64,000 nucleotides of DNA from positions 1 to 64,000 of the forward strand of contig CAVPWP010000005.1 of assembly GCA_963709395.1 (NCBI GenBank), given 5' to 3'. The stretch comes from CAVPWP01 sp963709395. Its GTDB lineage: Bacteria; Pseudomonadota; Alphaproteobacteria; Rhodobacterales; Rhodobacteraceae. The position numbers and the translations under genes are program-made. The notes under the pieces are model-generated. The model did not search any database. It was not told the origin of the DNA and worked only from the letters and a program-made list of their open reading frames with translations. Positions 37,561 to 46,423 of the stretch are shown here, piece after piece. Each line of letters begins with the position of its first letter. The first letter of the stretch is position 1.

Positions 37561-37699
37561 CCTCGATCCGGTGTTCTGACCCTGCGGTACAGGCGGAGGC
37601 GCCGATGACCGCGCCAGGAGAAGCACCCCGCCCGCGGGCGACCGCGGCGGGGTGTGACACCGGGGCCTTCTTCTGGCGTCAAATACCTCTGCCGGAGGC
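37510..37699. repeat. Inverted pair of dispersed repeat copies
   Basis: One copy at 37510-37546 (core GGTATTTTCCCGCCAGAAGA) overlaps the 3' end of dnaE2. A second copy in inverse orientation lies at 37666-37699 (CCTTCTTCTGGCGTCAAATA then CCTCTGCCGGAGGC). Between them is a strong hairpin CACCCCGCC/GGCGGGGTG (37624-37632 and 37646-37654). The whole block could act as a two-way terminator between convergent dnaE2 and the transglycosylase gene. Confidence 0.6.
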
Positions 37700-37728
37700 T
37701 GCCCGCACCGCGGGCACGCGGCGGCCCG

Positions 37729-38988
37729 TCAGGGCAGGCGCCGCAGCACCTCGTAGGAGGCATAGCCATCGGGCACCATGCCGACCGATTTCTGGAATGA
37801 CCGGATCGCGGCGATGGTGCGCGGGCCGATGATCCCGTCCACCCCTTCCGTGTCGAAGCCCGCGCGGGTCAGGCGCTGCTGCATCTCCTTGCGTTCGGTC
37901 AGGCGCAGCCCGCGGTCCTCGCGCGGCCAGGCGGCACGGATCGGCGGGCCGCCCGCGATGCGGTCGGAGAGATGCCCCACCCCGATCACATAGGCATCGG
38001 CGGCATTGTAGCGCTCGATCACATGGAAATTGTCGAAGATCATGAAGGCCGCACCACGCGAACCCGCGGGCAGAAGGATCGAGGCCCGCCCGTAGTCCGG
38101 CACGGCCGCCCCGCTGGTGTCGCGCACGCCGAGCCGGGCCCAGTCCTGCGGTGATTTCTTGATGCGTTCGCCGGTCTGCGCGTAGTCGAAGCCGCGCGGC
38201 AGAACCACTTCGACGCCCCAGGGCTGCCCCTTGGTCCAGCCGAACCGCGCGAGATAAGCGGCGGTCGAGGCCAGCGCATCGGTCGGGTCGTCCGACCAGA
38301 TGTCGCGCTTGCCGTCGCCCCGGAAATCCTGGGCATAGGCCAGATAGGAGGTCGGGATGAACTGGGTGTGGCCCATCGCACCGGCCCAGCTTCCGGTCAT
38401 CGATCGCGGGGCGACGTCGCCCGACTGGATGATCCGCAGCGCCGCGATCAGCTGTTCCTCGAAAAACGCGCCGCGGCGGCCATCGAAGGACAGTGTTGCC
38501 AGCGCCTCGATGATGGGCGTGGTGCCGCGATAGCTGCCGTAGGAGCTTTCCAGCCCCCAGACGGCGGTGACGACCTCGGCCTCGACGCCGTAGCGGGCCT
38601 CGATCTCACTCAGGACGCGGGCGTTCTCGCGCAGGGCCGCCTGTCCGTTTCGTACCCGCGTTTCCGACACGGCGCTGTCGAGATATTCCCAGATCTGCTT
38701 GGTGAATTCCGACTGGTTCCGGTCGCGCTGGATCACGTCGGCGTTGTAGCGCACGCCTTGCAGCGCCGCATCGACGGTCTGCGGGCGGATGCCTTCGGCG
38801 ATGGCGCGGGATCGGAACCCGTCCATCCAGCGCTGGAAGGCGATGTTCGAGGTCGAGGCCTGCATCTCCACGGCCGCTCCTTCCCCCCCGCGCGGCAATG
38901 GCCGCAGGGATGTCTGTGGCGCCACGGCCCACGCCGCCTGCGCCGCGCACACCAAGACTGTCACCAGAAGCCCGGATGTTTTCCGCAT
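37729..38988 (-). CDS. Lytic murein transglycosylase, MltB family
   Basis: A 419-residue exported peptidoglycan hydrolase. Signal peptide MRKTSGLLVTVLVCAAQAAWA. The SLT-3/MltB domain (about 60-340) has the catalytic Glu in AVWGLESSYGSYRG, plus SWAGAMGHTQFIPTSY and DDPTDALASTAAYLARFGW. A C-terminal PG-binding domain (GFDTEGVDGIIGPRTIAAIRSFQK) follows. The ATG at 38988 gives a proper signal peptide; an upstream in-frame ATG at 39051 does not. It forms 1,6-anhydro-muropeptides in the periplasm. Confidence 0.92.
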   Translation of the reverse strand: MRKTSGLLVTVLVCAAQAAWAVAPQTSLRPLPRGGEGAAVEMQASTSNIAFQRWMDGFRSRAIAEGIRPQTVDAALQGVRYNADVIQRDRNQSEFTKQIWEYLDSAVSETRVRNGQAALRENARVLSEIEARYGVEAEVVTAVWGLESSYGSYRGTTPIIEALATLSFDGRRGAFFEEQLIAALRIIQSGDVAPRSMTGSWAGAMGHTQFIPTSYLAYAQDFRGDGKRDIWSDDPTDALASTAAYLARFGWTKGQPWGVEVVLPRGFDYAQTGERIKKSPQDWARLGVRDTSGAAVPDYGRASILLPAGSRGAAFMIFDNFHVIERYNAADAYVIGVGHLSDRIAGGPPIRAAWPREDRGLRLTERKEMQQRLTRAGFDTEGVDGIIGPRTIAAIRSFQKSVGMVPDGYASYEVLRRLP

Positions 38989-39081
38989 GAAGCACCTGTT
39001 TGTTGTCGTTCTGCTCGAACGAGACGATATCGCGATTCCGCGCGCCCGCAAAGCTTGGTGTCGAATATCGGCAGCGGCCCG

Positions 39082-41332
39082 CTAATGCCGGCGGCGGGTC
39101 ACCTTGCGGGCCTTGCCCGAGGCCTTGCCCGGACCCTTGCGGCGCGGCGGCATGCCCCGACCGCGCGCCTTGCGCGCGCCGGCTGGCAGGGTCCGGCCCT
39201 CAAGCTCGACAAGGTCGAGGACAAGGCCGCCCGTGACCGGAACGGCTTCGGCCAGGCGCACGGTCACGCGCTGGCCCAGACCGATGACGGTCCCGGTATC
39301 GGCCCCCATCAGGGTCTGGCTGTCGCGGTCGAAATGGAAGAACTCGCGCCCCAGGGACCGGATCGGGATCAGCCCGTCGGCGCCGGTTTCATCGAGCTTC
39401 ACGAAGGCCCCGAAGCGCTGGATGCCCGAGATCCGGCCGGTCATCTCGGTGCCGATGTGTTCAGAGAGGAACGCCGCAAGGTAGCGGTCGGTGGTGTCGC
39501 GCTCGGCCAGCATCGACCGGCGTTCGGTTTCCGAGATGTGCTGAGCGGTTTCCTCGAGACGCTCGATCTCGTCATGCGAGAGGCCATCGTCGCCCCAGCC
39601 ATGCGCGGTGATCAGCGCGCGGTGGACCACGAGATCGGAATAGCGCCGGATCGGCGAGGTGAAATGCGCGTAGGACCGCAGGGCAAGGCCGAAATGCCCG
39701 AGGTTCTCGGGGCTGTAGTAGGCCTGCGTCATGGCGCGCAGGGTCGAGATGTTGATGAGTTCGTCGAAATCGGAGCCTTCCGCCTGCGCCAGAAGGCGGT
39801 TGAGATGCTCGGTCTTCAGAACCTGCCCCTTGGCCAGCGTCAGGCCCGAGGCCTGCGCCACCTCGCGCAGCGCGTCGAGCTTTTCTGGCGAGGGTTCTTC
39901 GTGGACGCGGTAAAGGAGAGGCTGACGCTTCTTCTCCAGCGTCCGGGCCGCAGCCACATTGGCCAGGATCATGAATTCCTCGATCAGCCGGTGCGCGTCG
40001 AGCCGTTCGCGGAAAGCGACCGAGGTGACGCGGCCGTCCTCGCTCAGTTCGATCCGGCGTTCGGGCAGGTCGAGGTCAAGCGGCTGGCGCGCGGCGCGCG
40101 CGCGGGCAAGGGCGGCGTAGGCGGCGTAGAGCGGCGCGATGACCGTCTTCCATCAGCGGTGCGCATTTGTCGTTCGGGGTGCCGTCGCGCGCGGCCTGAA
40201 CCTCCTGGTAGTTCAGCGAGGCGACCGAGCGCATGAGGCCCCGCTCGAACCGATGGTCGATGAGGTTGCCCGCCGCGTCGATGCGCATGCGCACGGCGAG
40301 ACAGGCGCGCGGCACGCCTTCGTGCAGCGAGCAGAGATCGCCCGACAGCCGGTCGGGCAGCATCGGCACGACGCGGTCGGGGAAGTAGGTCGAGTTGCCG
40401 CGTTTGCGCGCCTCTCGGTCGAGGGCCGAGCCGGGGCGGACATAGTGCGCCACGTCGGCGATGGCGACCCAGACGATATGGCCGCCGTCGTTCTTCGGGT
40501 CGTCGTCGGCCTGCGCCCAGCAGGCATCGTCATGGTCGCGGGCGTCCGACGGGTCGATCGTGATCAGCGGCATGTCGCGCAGGTCGGTCCGGCCTTCCGG
40601 GCCCGCCGGCGACTGGCGGTCGGCCTCGGCGATCACCGCGTCGGGGAAATCGTCGGGAATGCCATGCTGGTGGATCGCGATGAGCGACACGGCCCGCGGT
40701 GCGGACGGGTCCCCCAGCCGTGTGACGATGCGCGCCTTGGGCAGGCCCAGGCGGTTCTTCGGGCCGATGGACTCGGCCTCGACCAGTTCACCGTCCTTGG
40801 CGCCGTGGGTTTCGCCGCCCGGCACCGTCCACTCGCGGTCGGCGCCCTTGTCGATGGGCACGATCCGCCCGCCTTCGGCGGTCTTCCGGAAGACACCCAG
40901 CACCTTGAGCGGGTTGGTCCCGATGCGGCGGATCATGCGCGCCTCGTAGGCGTAGCCGTCGGCCTTCACCTCGGTCAGGCGGGCGAGGATGCGGTCGCCG
41001 TCGCCCAGGGCCGGGTCGCCCGCGCGCGGCAGGATCAGGACACGGGGTTCGTCGCCCTCGCCCTGCCATTCCAGCGGGCGGGCGAAGAGGTCGCCGTCGT
41101 CATCGGGCGTGACCAGAAGGACCGAGACAGGGGGCAGCCTGTCTGGGTCACGGTAGGTCTTGCGTCGTTTTTCAAGATGGCCGTCGGCCTCGAGCTCTTT
41201 CAGGAGGCGCTTGAGGTCGATCCGCGCGGCGCCCTTGATCCCGAAGGCCTTGGCGATGTCGCGCTTCGCGGTCAGCGTCGGGTTGGCGGAAATCCAGTCG
41301 AGGATTTCGTCCTTGGTGGGGATCTTGCTCAT
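39082..41332 (-). CDS. rnr: Ribonuclease R (frameshifted)
   Basis: A processive 3'-5' exoribonuclease of the RNB family (about 749 residues corrected). N-terminal winged helix (IPTKDEILDWISANP), cold-shock regions, RNB catalytic block ITIDPSDARDHDDACWA with the metal-binding Asp residues, RGNSTYFPDRVVPMLP, then AHFTSPIRRYSDLVVHRAL, an S1 domain (GTEMTGRISGIQRFGAFVKL) and a basic tail. One extra base near 40142 splits it between PLMED and VIAPLYAAYA. Both halves are highly conserved. RNase R is important for RNA quality control, so a true loss would be surprising. Confidence 0.9.
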
Positions 41333-41388
41333 GCGCCTTCAGCTAGCACGGCGGCCGCAGTGGGTCATGCGGGTTTTCGGGGCGCGGC

Positions 41389-41418
41389 AAAAAAACCCCG
41401 CCGCAGGGCGCGGCGGGG
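41389..41418 (-). terminator. Rho-independent terminator after ccrM
   Basis: CCCCGCCGC (41396-41404), loop AGGGC, GCGGCGGGG (41410-41418) form a perfect 9-base-pair hairpin. On the minus strand it is followed by seven T residues (41395-41389). It lies 46 bases after the ccrM stop. Confidence 0.85.
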
Positions 41419-41463
41419 CAAGGTCGTGCCGTGGTCAGGCCACAGGCACAGGCGGTAACCTGT

Positions 41464-42562
41464 TCAGGAAAGCTCGGAACGGATCTGCTGGCGCAGCAGG
41501 TCGATCGGGACGGATTTGCCATCGCGCCGGAAATGCCAGTAGGTCCAGCCGTTGCAGGAGGGCGCACCTTCCAGCGCGGCGCCGACCTGGTGGATCGACC
41601 CGGTCGTGTCCGCGGTGACCAGTGTACCGTCGGCGCGGACCTTGGCGGTCTTGCCGCGCGGGCTGGTCAGCACCTCTCCGGGGCGCAGGAGGCCGCGTTC
41701 GACAAGCTGTCCGAAGGGAACACGGGGTTCTGCGCGCTTCGATGTCGACACGGCGATGGCATCACGGTCGAATTTCCGCACACGGGCGATGCGGGCCTCG
41801 GCCACCTTGCGGTAGCTCTTCCTCGCGCTCGATCCCGATGAAATCGCGGCCCAGCATCTTGGCCACCGCGCCGGTGGTGCCGGTGCCGAAGAACGGGTCG
41901 AGCACGACATCGCCCGGATTCGTCGTGGCGACGAGGATGCGGTGCAGCAGCGCCTCGGGCTTTTGCGTGGGGTGGGCCTTGTCGCCGTTTTCATCCTTCA
42001 GCCGCTCGTGGCCGGTGCAGATCGGCAGCACCCAGTCGCTGCGCATCTGCACACCTTCGTTCAGCGACTTCAGCGCCTCGTAGTTGAAGGTATATTTCGC
42101 ACCCGCGGATTTCGACGCCCAGATCAGCGTCTCATGCGCATTCGTCAGGCGCTTGCCGCGGAAATTTGGCATCGGGTTCGACTTGCGCCAGATCACGTCG
42201 TTCAGCACCCAGAACCCGGCGTCCTGGATTGCCGTGCCGACGCGGAAGATGTTGTGATAGGACCCGATCACCCAGATCGCGCCATTGGGCTTGAGAAGGC
42301 GCCGCGCGGCCTTCAGCCATGCGCGCGAGAAGACGTCGTAGGCCTCGAAGGACCCGAAGCGGTCCCATTCATCGTCGACAGCATCGACAAGCGAATTGTC
42401 GGGGCGGTGCAACTCACCGCGCAGCTGGAGGTTATAGGGCGGATCGGCGAAGATCAGGTCGACGGAGTCGCGCGGCAGCGCGTTCATCGCCTCGATGCAA
42501 TCGCCGTCAAGTATCTGGTTCAGCGGCAGCGATGCGCTGTCCCGTTCGGTCCTGGTCGTCAT
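41464..42562 (-). CDS. ccrM: Cell-cycle DNA methyltransferase CcrM, GANTC (frameshifted)
   Basis: A beta-class N6-adenine methyltransferase (about 365 residues corrected) that methylates GANTC and helps time the alphaproteobacterial cell cycle. Catalytic motif IV is IFADPPYNLQL and the SAM motif is VLDPFFGTGTTGAVAKML, with HPTQKPEALLHRIL in between. The extra C-terminal domain of CcrM (PFGQLVERGLLRPGEVLTS to WTYWHFRRDGKSVPIDLLR) is present. One extra base near 41816 separates IGIEREE from SYRKVAEARI. Start at 42562 (MTTRTERDS). Three GANTC sites lie in its leader and rnhB is upstream, the usual order. Confidence 0.92.
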
Positions 42563-42616
42563 TTCTGCCTCTGTCCCCACGCCGTTGAACTGGCGCATGC
42601 CTTTGGACGGAAGGAT

Positions 42617-42655
42617 GAGTCATCCCCGAATCGCCGTCAATTTCTTTATTGAATC
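42617..42655. promoter_or_regulatory. GANTC cluster in the ccrM leader
   Basis: Three GANTC sites lie within 39 bases: GAGTC 42617-42621, GAATC 42628-42632 and GAATC 42651-42655, just upstream of ccrM and AT-richer than the surroundings. In Caulobacter methylation of GANTC sites in the ccrM promoter region contributes to its timed transcription, so autoregulation is likely here. The sites are seen; the regulation is inferred. Confidence 0.65.
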
Positions 42656-43289
42656 AGTCACTTACTGATTTTGCTTGATACAATATGTTGTGCACCGGTG
42701 CGAAGGACCGTCGATGATATGGGGTGACGCCGAGGCTTTTGAGTGCCGCACGATGGGCCGGGCTCGGGTAGCCCATGTTCGTCTCCCAGCCGTAGCCGGG
42801 AAACTGTTGCGCCAAATCCACCATGATCCGATCGCGGGTGACCTTGGCCATGATCGAGGCGGCGGCGATCGACAGACAGCAGGCATCGCCCTTCACCACC
42901 GCCGTCGCGGCGCAGGTCAGACCCCGGGGGATCATGTTGCCGTCGATCAGCGCGTGATCGGGCGGGGCGGGCAGGCCTGCGACCGCGCGCTCCATCGCCA
43001 GATGCGAGGCACGCAGGATGTTCAGGCTGTCGATCTCGTCGACCGAGGCATGGGCGACCGACACGTGGGCCGTCTCCTTCAGCGCGTCGAAAAGCGCGGC
43101 CCGCCGCGCGGCTGTCAGACGTTTTGAATCCTGCAGGCCCGGCGGGATGCGGGCGGGATCAAGCCGCACGGCGGCGGCCGTGACCGGCCCCGCCAGAGGA
43201 CCGCGCCCGACTTCGTCGACACCGGCCACAACGGTGCAACCGCGCGCGATCAGGTCTGTCTCGAAATCGAAATCAGGGGCAACGGACAT
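42654..43289 (-). CDS. rnhB: Ribonuclease HII
   Basis: A 211-residue RNase HII that removes ribonucleotides from DNA. Catalytic acids are seen in VVAGVDEVGRGPLAGPV (D-E pair) and in DHALIDGNMIPRG, with IAAASIMAKVTRDRIM and YGWETNMGYPSPAHRAAL following. The ATG at 43289 gives the standard length; an in-frame ATG at 43331 lies in the terminator region. It precedes ccrM on the same strand by 91 bases. Confidence 0.94.
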   Translation of the reverse strand: MSVAPDFDFETDLIARGCTVVAGVDEVGRGPLAGPVTAAAVRLDPARIPPGLQDSKRLTAARRAALFDALKETAHVSVAHASVDEIDSLNILRASHLAMERAVAGLPAPPDHALIDGNMIPRGLTCAATAVVKGDACCLSIAAASIMAKVTRDRIMVDLAQQFPGYGWETNMGYPSPAHRAALKSLGVTPYHRRSFAPVHNILYQAKSVSD

Positions 43290-43333
43290 GCCGCGATCAA
43301 ATTCCAGCGGGCGGCGGCCTGCAAGATGCATTC

Positions 43334-43357
43334 GGGCCGGGGGTTACCCCCCGGCCC
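43334..43357 (-). terminator. GC hairpin after the 43412-43900 gene
   Basis: GGGCCGGGGG (43334-43343), loop TTA, CCCCCCGGCCC form a perfect 10-base-pair hairpin in the gap between a minus-strand gene and rnhB. There is no T run, so efficiency is uncertain. Confidence 0.5.
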
Positions 43358-43411
43358 TCCGGCGCGGTGGAGATGCGGGACAGCCGCGCCGGCTGCTCGA
43401 TGGACGCCCTG

Positions 43412-43900
43412 TCAGTAGCGCGCCCACCTGTCTTCAACCTCGTACCCGGCGCGCGACAGGCACCGCGCGCCATAGACCGTACGCCATCCGCGGTCGGTCC
43501 GGGCCTTCCATTCGCAGCGCTCGGGCAGACGCTCGGCCCGTGCGTAGGTCCGCTTGAGACACTGGCTGTCATAGGCGAGGCGGTCCGGCCCGGCCGCGCC
43601 GGCCTGCACGAGACACGCCTCGGGCAGGACCTGCGCCTGGCGCCGGTCGTGGCGATTTTCATTTGGCTGACCGCTGTGCCGTCCGGGGCGGGACCAGTCT
43701 GTGTCCTGCGCGCGCGCATCGCGGGTGGCGAGGGCCGCACGCTCGCGTTCGTTGCGGTCGTTGATGGCCTTGGCGATCAGGCCAATCGTCACCACGCCGG
43801 CGACCACACCCGCCAAGTCACGCGTATCCGCCTGCGCCGGTTCCATGGGTGCGGTGGCGAACAGGGTGGCGGCGAGAATGGATATGAGGACGGCTTTCAT
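43412..43900 (-). CDS. Secreted hypothetical protein
   Basis: A 162-residue protein with a signal peptide (MKAVLISILAATLFATAPME) followed by a hydrophobic helix (DLAGVVAGVVTIGLIAKAI) and a charged linker. The C-terminal part has four Cys (EACLVQ, DSQCLK, ERCEWK, GARCLS) in a regular pattern that suggests two disulphides. Start at 43900 has GGAAGGA seven bases upstream; the ATG at 43903 is also possible. No family is recognised beyond similar roseobacter-type secreted proteins. Confidence 0.65.
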   Translation of the reverse strand: MKAVLISILAATLFATAPMEPAQADTRDLAGVVAGVVTIGLIAKAINDRNERERAALATRDARAQDTDWSRPGRHSGQPNENRHDRRQAQVLPEACLVQAGAAGPDRLAYDSQCLKRTYARAERLPERCEWKARTDRGWRTVYGARCLSRAGYEVEDRWARY

Positions 43901-44053
43901 CATGGGTTCCTTCCGGTGCACGTTTGGCTTCGATGGACCAAGGGTGCCGGAGGGGTGCGAGGCTAAACAATATCGCCTACCTGCTATCGGATATCAGCAG
44001 CCCGAAAGACCGCGGTCATTGAATATCGACCGATCCATGGCCATGCTGCAGAC

Positions 44054-44353
44054 ATGAGACATCGCCCATTTCTTCGCGCCCTTGTCGTGACTGCCCTGCT
44101 TGCAACCGCGGGGTCGGCACAGGCCGCCTGCTTTGCCGATTACAAGGCCAAGCGGGACGGACCACTGCAACTGCACTACGGCGTGATCGAACTGCCCGAC
44201 GCCGCCTGCGGCAGCACCGCCGCCGCCGCCGACGAGACCCGACGCCGGGTCGCCTCCGGGGGATGGGAGCTTCTGAACATCGTCTCCATCTTCGGGGCCG
44301 ACGGGCTGGACCAGAGGAGAGAGAGTGCCGGTCAATTCTACCTCCGCTTCTGA
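44054..44353 (+). CDS. Small secreted protein, partner of the membrane wHTH regulator
   Basis: A 99-residue protein with a signal peptide (MRHRPFLRALVVTALLATAG, cleavage after AQA) and a mature part of about 75 residues with two Cys (ACFADYK and DAACGST), likely one disulphide. The C-terminal ASGGWELLNIVSIFG pattern resembles DUF4177-like small proteins. The 3' end overlaps the start of the next gene by 29 bases, so the two are co-translated. The pairing of an exported protein with a membrane-bound DNA-binding protein suggests signal sensing, which is inference. Confidence 0.65.
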   Translation: MRHRPFLRALVVTALLATAGSAQAACFADYKAKRDGPLQLHYGVIELPDAACGSTAAAADETRRRVASGGWELLNIVSIFGADGLDQRRESAGQFYLRF

Positions 44354-45029
44354 GAGCCGCGCGGCAGGCACGCGCGTCCTGACCTTCGGCATCCTCGCCG
44401 TCGTCGCCATCCTTGCGCTGGCGGCTCTGTTCCTTTTCCTGACCCTGCCCGATGCCGACGCCTTCAACGCGCGGGTCGAGCGGATCTTCGTCGAGAACGA
44501 CGACCTTACCTCGCAGGCCGAGATCAAGCTTCTCGAGATCCTCGCCCAGTCCGGCACGGCCTTCTCCGAAGTATTGGCCGGCTACCGGTCGGTGATCTTC
44601 GTTCTGCTTCTCTTTGCCACCGGACTTCTGGTCGCCTGTCTTGTCTTCGTCGTCACCATCGTGACCCTCAACCGCCGCATGGGCGAGATCGAGCGGCGCG
44701 GGATCGAAGTGGCCTCGCTTCTCATCAACCGGGCCGAGAACACGATTTCCCTGAACGGAATGGAGTTCCGCCTGACCGGCGCGGCGATCGAGACGCTGGC
44801 GGTTCTGGCCGAAGCGCGGATGGACGATGACATCCTGACCGGAGCCGAGATCGAGGCCGTGATCTCGGGCCGGGATGCATCCGATTGCGACGAGGCCGCG
44901 GGCGCCACGCGGATCAAGCGGCTGCGCGACGCCCTTGGCAACCAGCTTGTGGCCGAACTTCTGGTCAAGACCGTGGCCCGGCGCGGCTACATGCTGGCGA
45001 TCGAGAAATCCGTGATCGAGATGACCTGA
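44325..45029 (+). CDS. Membrane-anchored winged-helix (OmpR/ToxR-like) regulator
   Basis: A 234-residue protein with two transmembrane segments (about 18-41 and 90-114) around a 48-residue periplasmic loop. A cytoplasmic C-terminal domain (about 138-226) reads like the trans_reg_C winged helix: ISLNGMEFRLTGAAIETLAV, then ATRIKRLRDALGN as recognition helix and LVKTVARRGYMLAIE as the wing. The DNA-binding domain is at the C-terminus, the reverse of ToxR/CadC. The start is GTG at 44325 behind AGGAGAGAGA. Target genes are unknown; the adjacent secreted protein is the obvious candidate partner. Confidence 0.7.
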   Translation: MPVNSTSASESRAAGTRVLTFGILAVVAILALAALFLFLTLPDADAFNARVERIFVENDDLTSQAEIKLLEILAQSGTAFSEVLAGYRSVIFVLLLFATGLLVACLVFVVTIVTLNRRMGEIERRGIEVASLLINRAENTISLNGMEFRLTGAAIETLAVLAEARMDDDILTGAEIEAVISGRDASDCDEAAGATRIKRLRDALGNQLVAELLVKTVARRGYMLAIEKSVIEMT

Positions 45030-45033
45030 GGCG

Positions 45034-45519
45034 CTAGCCGTCCCACTTGGTGACCTTTCCGGTCACCCCGTCCCATGCGCCGGGGCTGAGCGCGCGGCCA
45101 AGGACGCGGGCGGGGTTGGTTGGCGGCGGCATCTCGACCCCCTCGATCCGGTGGAAGCCGAAGCGGCCGTAGTAGGGCTCATCCCCGACCAGCATCGCCC
45201 GGTCCCAGCCCGCCGCGCCGGACAGGCTTTCCTCGATCAGAAGGGCGCCGAGGCCTTCGCCCTGGCGCGTCGGGTGAACCGCGACCGGGCCAAGCAGCAA
45301 GGCAGGGGCATCGCCCACCCGCACCGGCCAGTACCGGATGGCCCCGGCCAAGGTGCCGTCGGCATCGCGCGCGACCCGGCAAAGCCGGGCGACCGGGGGC
45401 ACGCCATCGCGCAGGCGATAGGATGACAGCGCCTCACGCCCCGGGGCGAAGCACAGGTCATAGAGGGCCTCGACCTCCCACCAGTCCCGTTCCGTCTCCT
45501 GGTCGAGCCGATACGTCAC
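45034..45519 (-). CDS. GNAT N-acetyltransferase
   Basis: A 161-residue GNAT-fold acetyltransferase, YhbS-like. The acetyl-CoA loop is VHPTRQGEGLGALLIEESL after the beta-strand LLLGPVAV, and the end has VGDEPYYGRFGFHRIEG. I use the GTG at 45519 (VTYRLDQETERDWWEVE), since the family starts near this position; a longer version from 45555 is possible. Substrate unknown. It is convergent with the regulator gene, four bases away. Confidence 0.82.
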   Translation of the reverse strand: MTYRLDQETERDWWEVEALYDLCFAPGREALSSYRLRDGVPPVARLCRVARDADGTLAGAIRYWPVRVGDAPALLLGPVAVHPTRQGEGLGALLIEESLSGAAGWDRAMLVGDEPYYGRFGFHRIEGVEMPPPTNPARVLGRALSPGAWDGVTGKVTKWDG

Positions 45520-45591
45520 GCCGCGCCCCGTTTTTGCTGGAAACGGCCCTAGCACGGGGTAAGGTCACGGACAAACCGGAACGAGGCACCC

Positions 45592-46200
45592 ATGTTCTAC
45601 CGACCGAGCGAAGGGCATCGCCTGCGGCACACCCCGTTCAAGGCCATCGTGTCGCCGCGGCCGATCGGCTGGATCTCGACCCGCGCCGCGGACGGGTCCG
45701 AGAACCTTGCGCCCTATTCGTTCTTCAACGCCGTGGCCTCCGAACCGCCGCAGGTGATGTTCGCCTCGAACGCAGCCAAGCCCGACCGGGGCGACACCAA
45801 GGACAGCGTGGCCAATATCCGCGAGACCGGGGTGTTCTGCGTCAACGTGGTGGAATACGCGATGCGGGATGTCATGAACGTGACCTCGGGGCCATGGCCG
45901 CGCGAGACGGATGAATTCGAGAAGGCCGGGATCGCGCGGGCGGCGTGCCACGAAATCGCCTGTTCCCGGGTGGCGGCGGCGCCCGCGAACCTCGAATGCC
46001 GGATGACGCAGATCGTCCGGCTGGAAGGGGAGGATAACCACCTTGTCCTGGGCACGGTCGTGGGCGTGCACATGCGCGACGATTGTATCGTCGACGGCAT
46101 CTTCGACGTACTGCGCTATCAGCCATTGTCGCGCCTCGGCTACCGGGACTATTCGCGGGTCACCGAACTTTTCAGCCTCAAGCGGCCGGGCGAGGAGTGA
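45592..46200 (+). CDS. Flavin reductase-like domain protein
   Basis: A 202-residue FMN-binding split-barrel protein (flavin reductase/DIM6-NTAB type). Signature: FKAIVSPRPIGWISTRAADG, NLAPYSFFNAVASEPPQVMF, DSVANIRETGVFCVNVV and HLVLGTVVGVHM. Such proteins reduce flavin or act in aromatic catabolism. No partner oxygenase is adjacent, so the substrate is open. A tRNA-Arg gene follows in the opposite direction. Confidence 0.88.
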   Translation: MFYRPSEGHRLRHTPFKAIVSPRPIGWISTRAADGSENLAPYSFFNAVASEPPQVMFASNAAKPDRGDTKDSVANIRETGVFCVNVVEYAMRDVMNVTSGPWPRETDEFEKAGIARAACHEIACSRVAAAPANLECRMTQIVRLEGEDNHLVLGTVVGVHMRDDCIVDGIFDVLRYQPLSRLGYRDYSRVTELFSLKRPGEE

Positions 46201-46202
46201 GC

Positions 46203-46278
<76 letters not shown>

Positions 46279-46423
46279 GTCGCGGCCTTTTGTCGGCGCA
46301 ATGGGCGGCGGGATCAAGGGGGATGGTCCCCGTTGACCCCGGGCACGGCCCGTCTGACGCGACGCTTGTCTTCGCCTGCGTTAGCGGTAGCATGGTCACA
46401 GCCGCGGCCGAGGACACAGAGCC

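Noticed and set aside
37624..37654. Stand-alone terminator hairpin
   Set aside because: Strong stem but no T run on either strand; treated as part of the repeat block instead.
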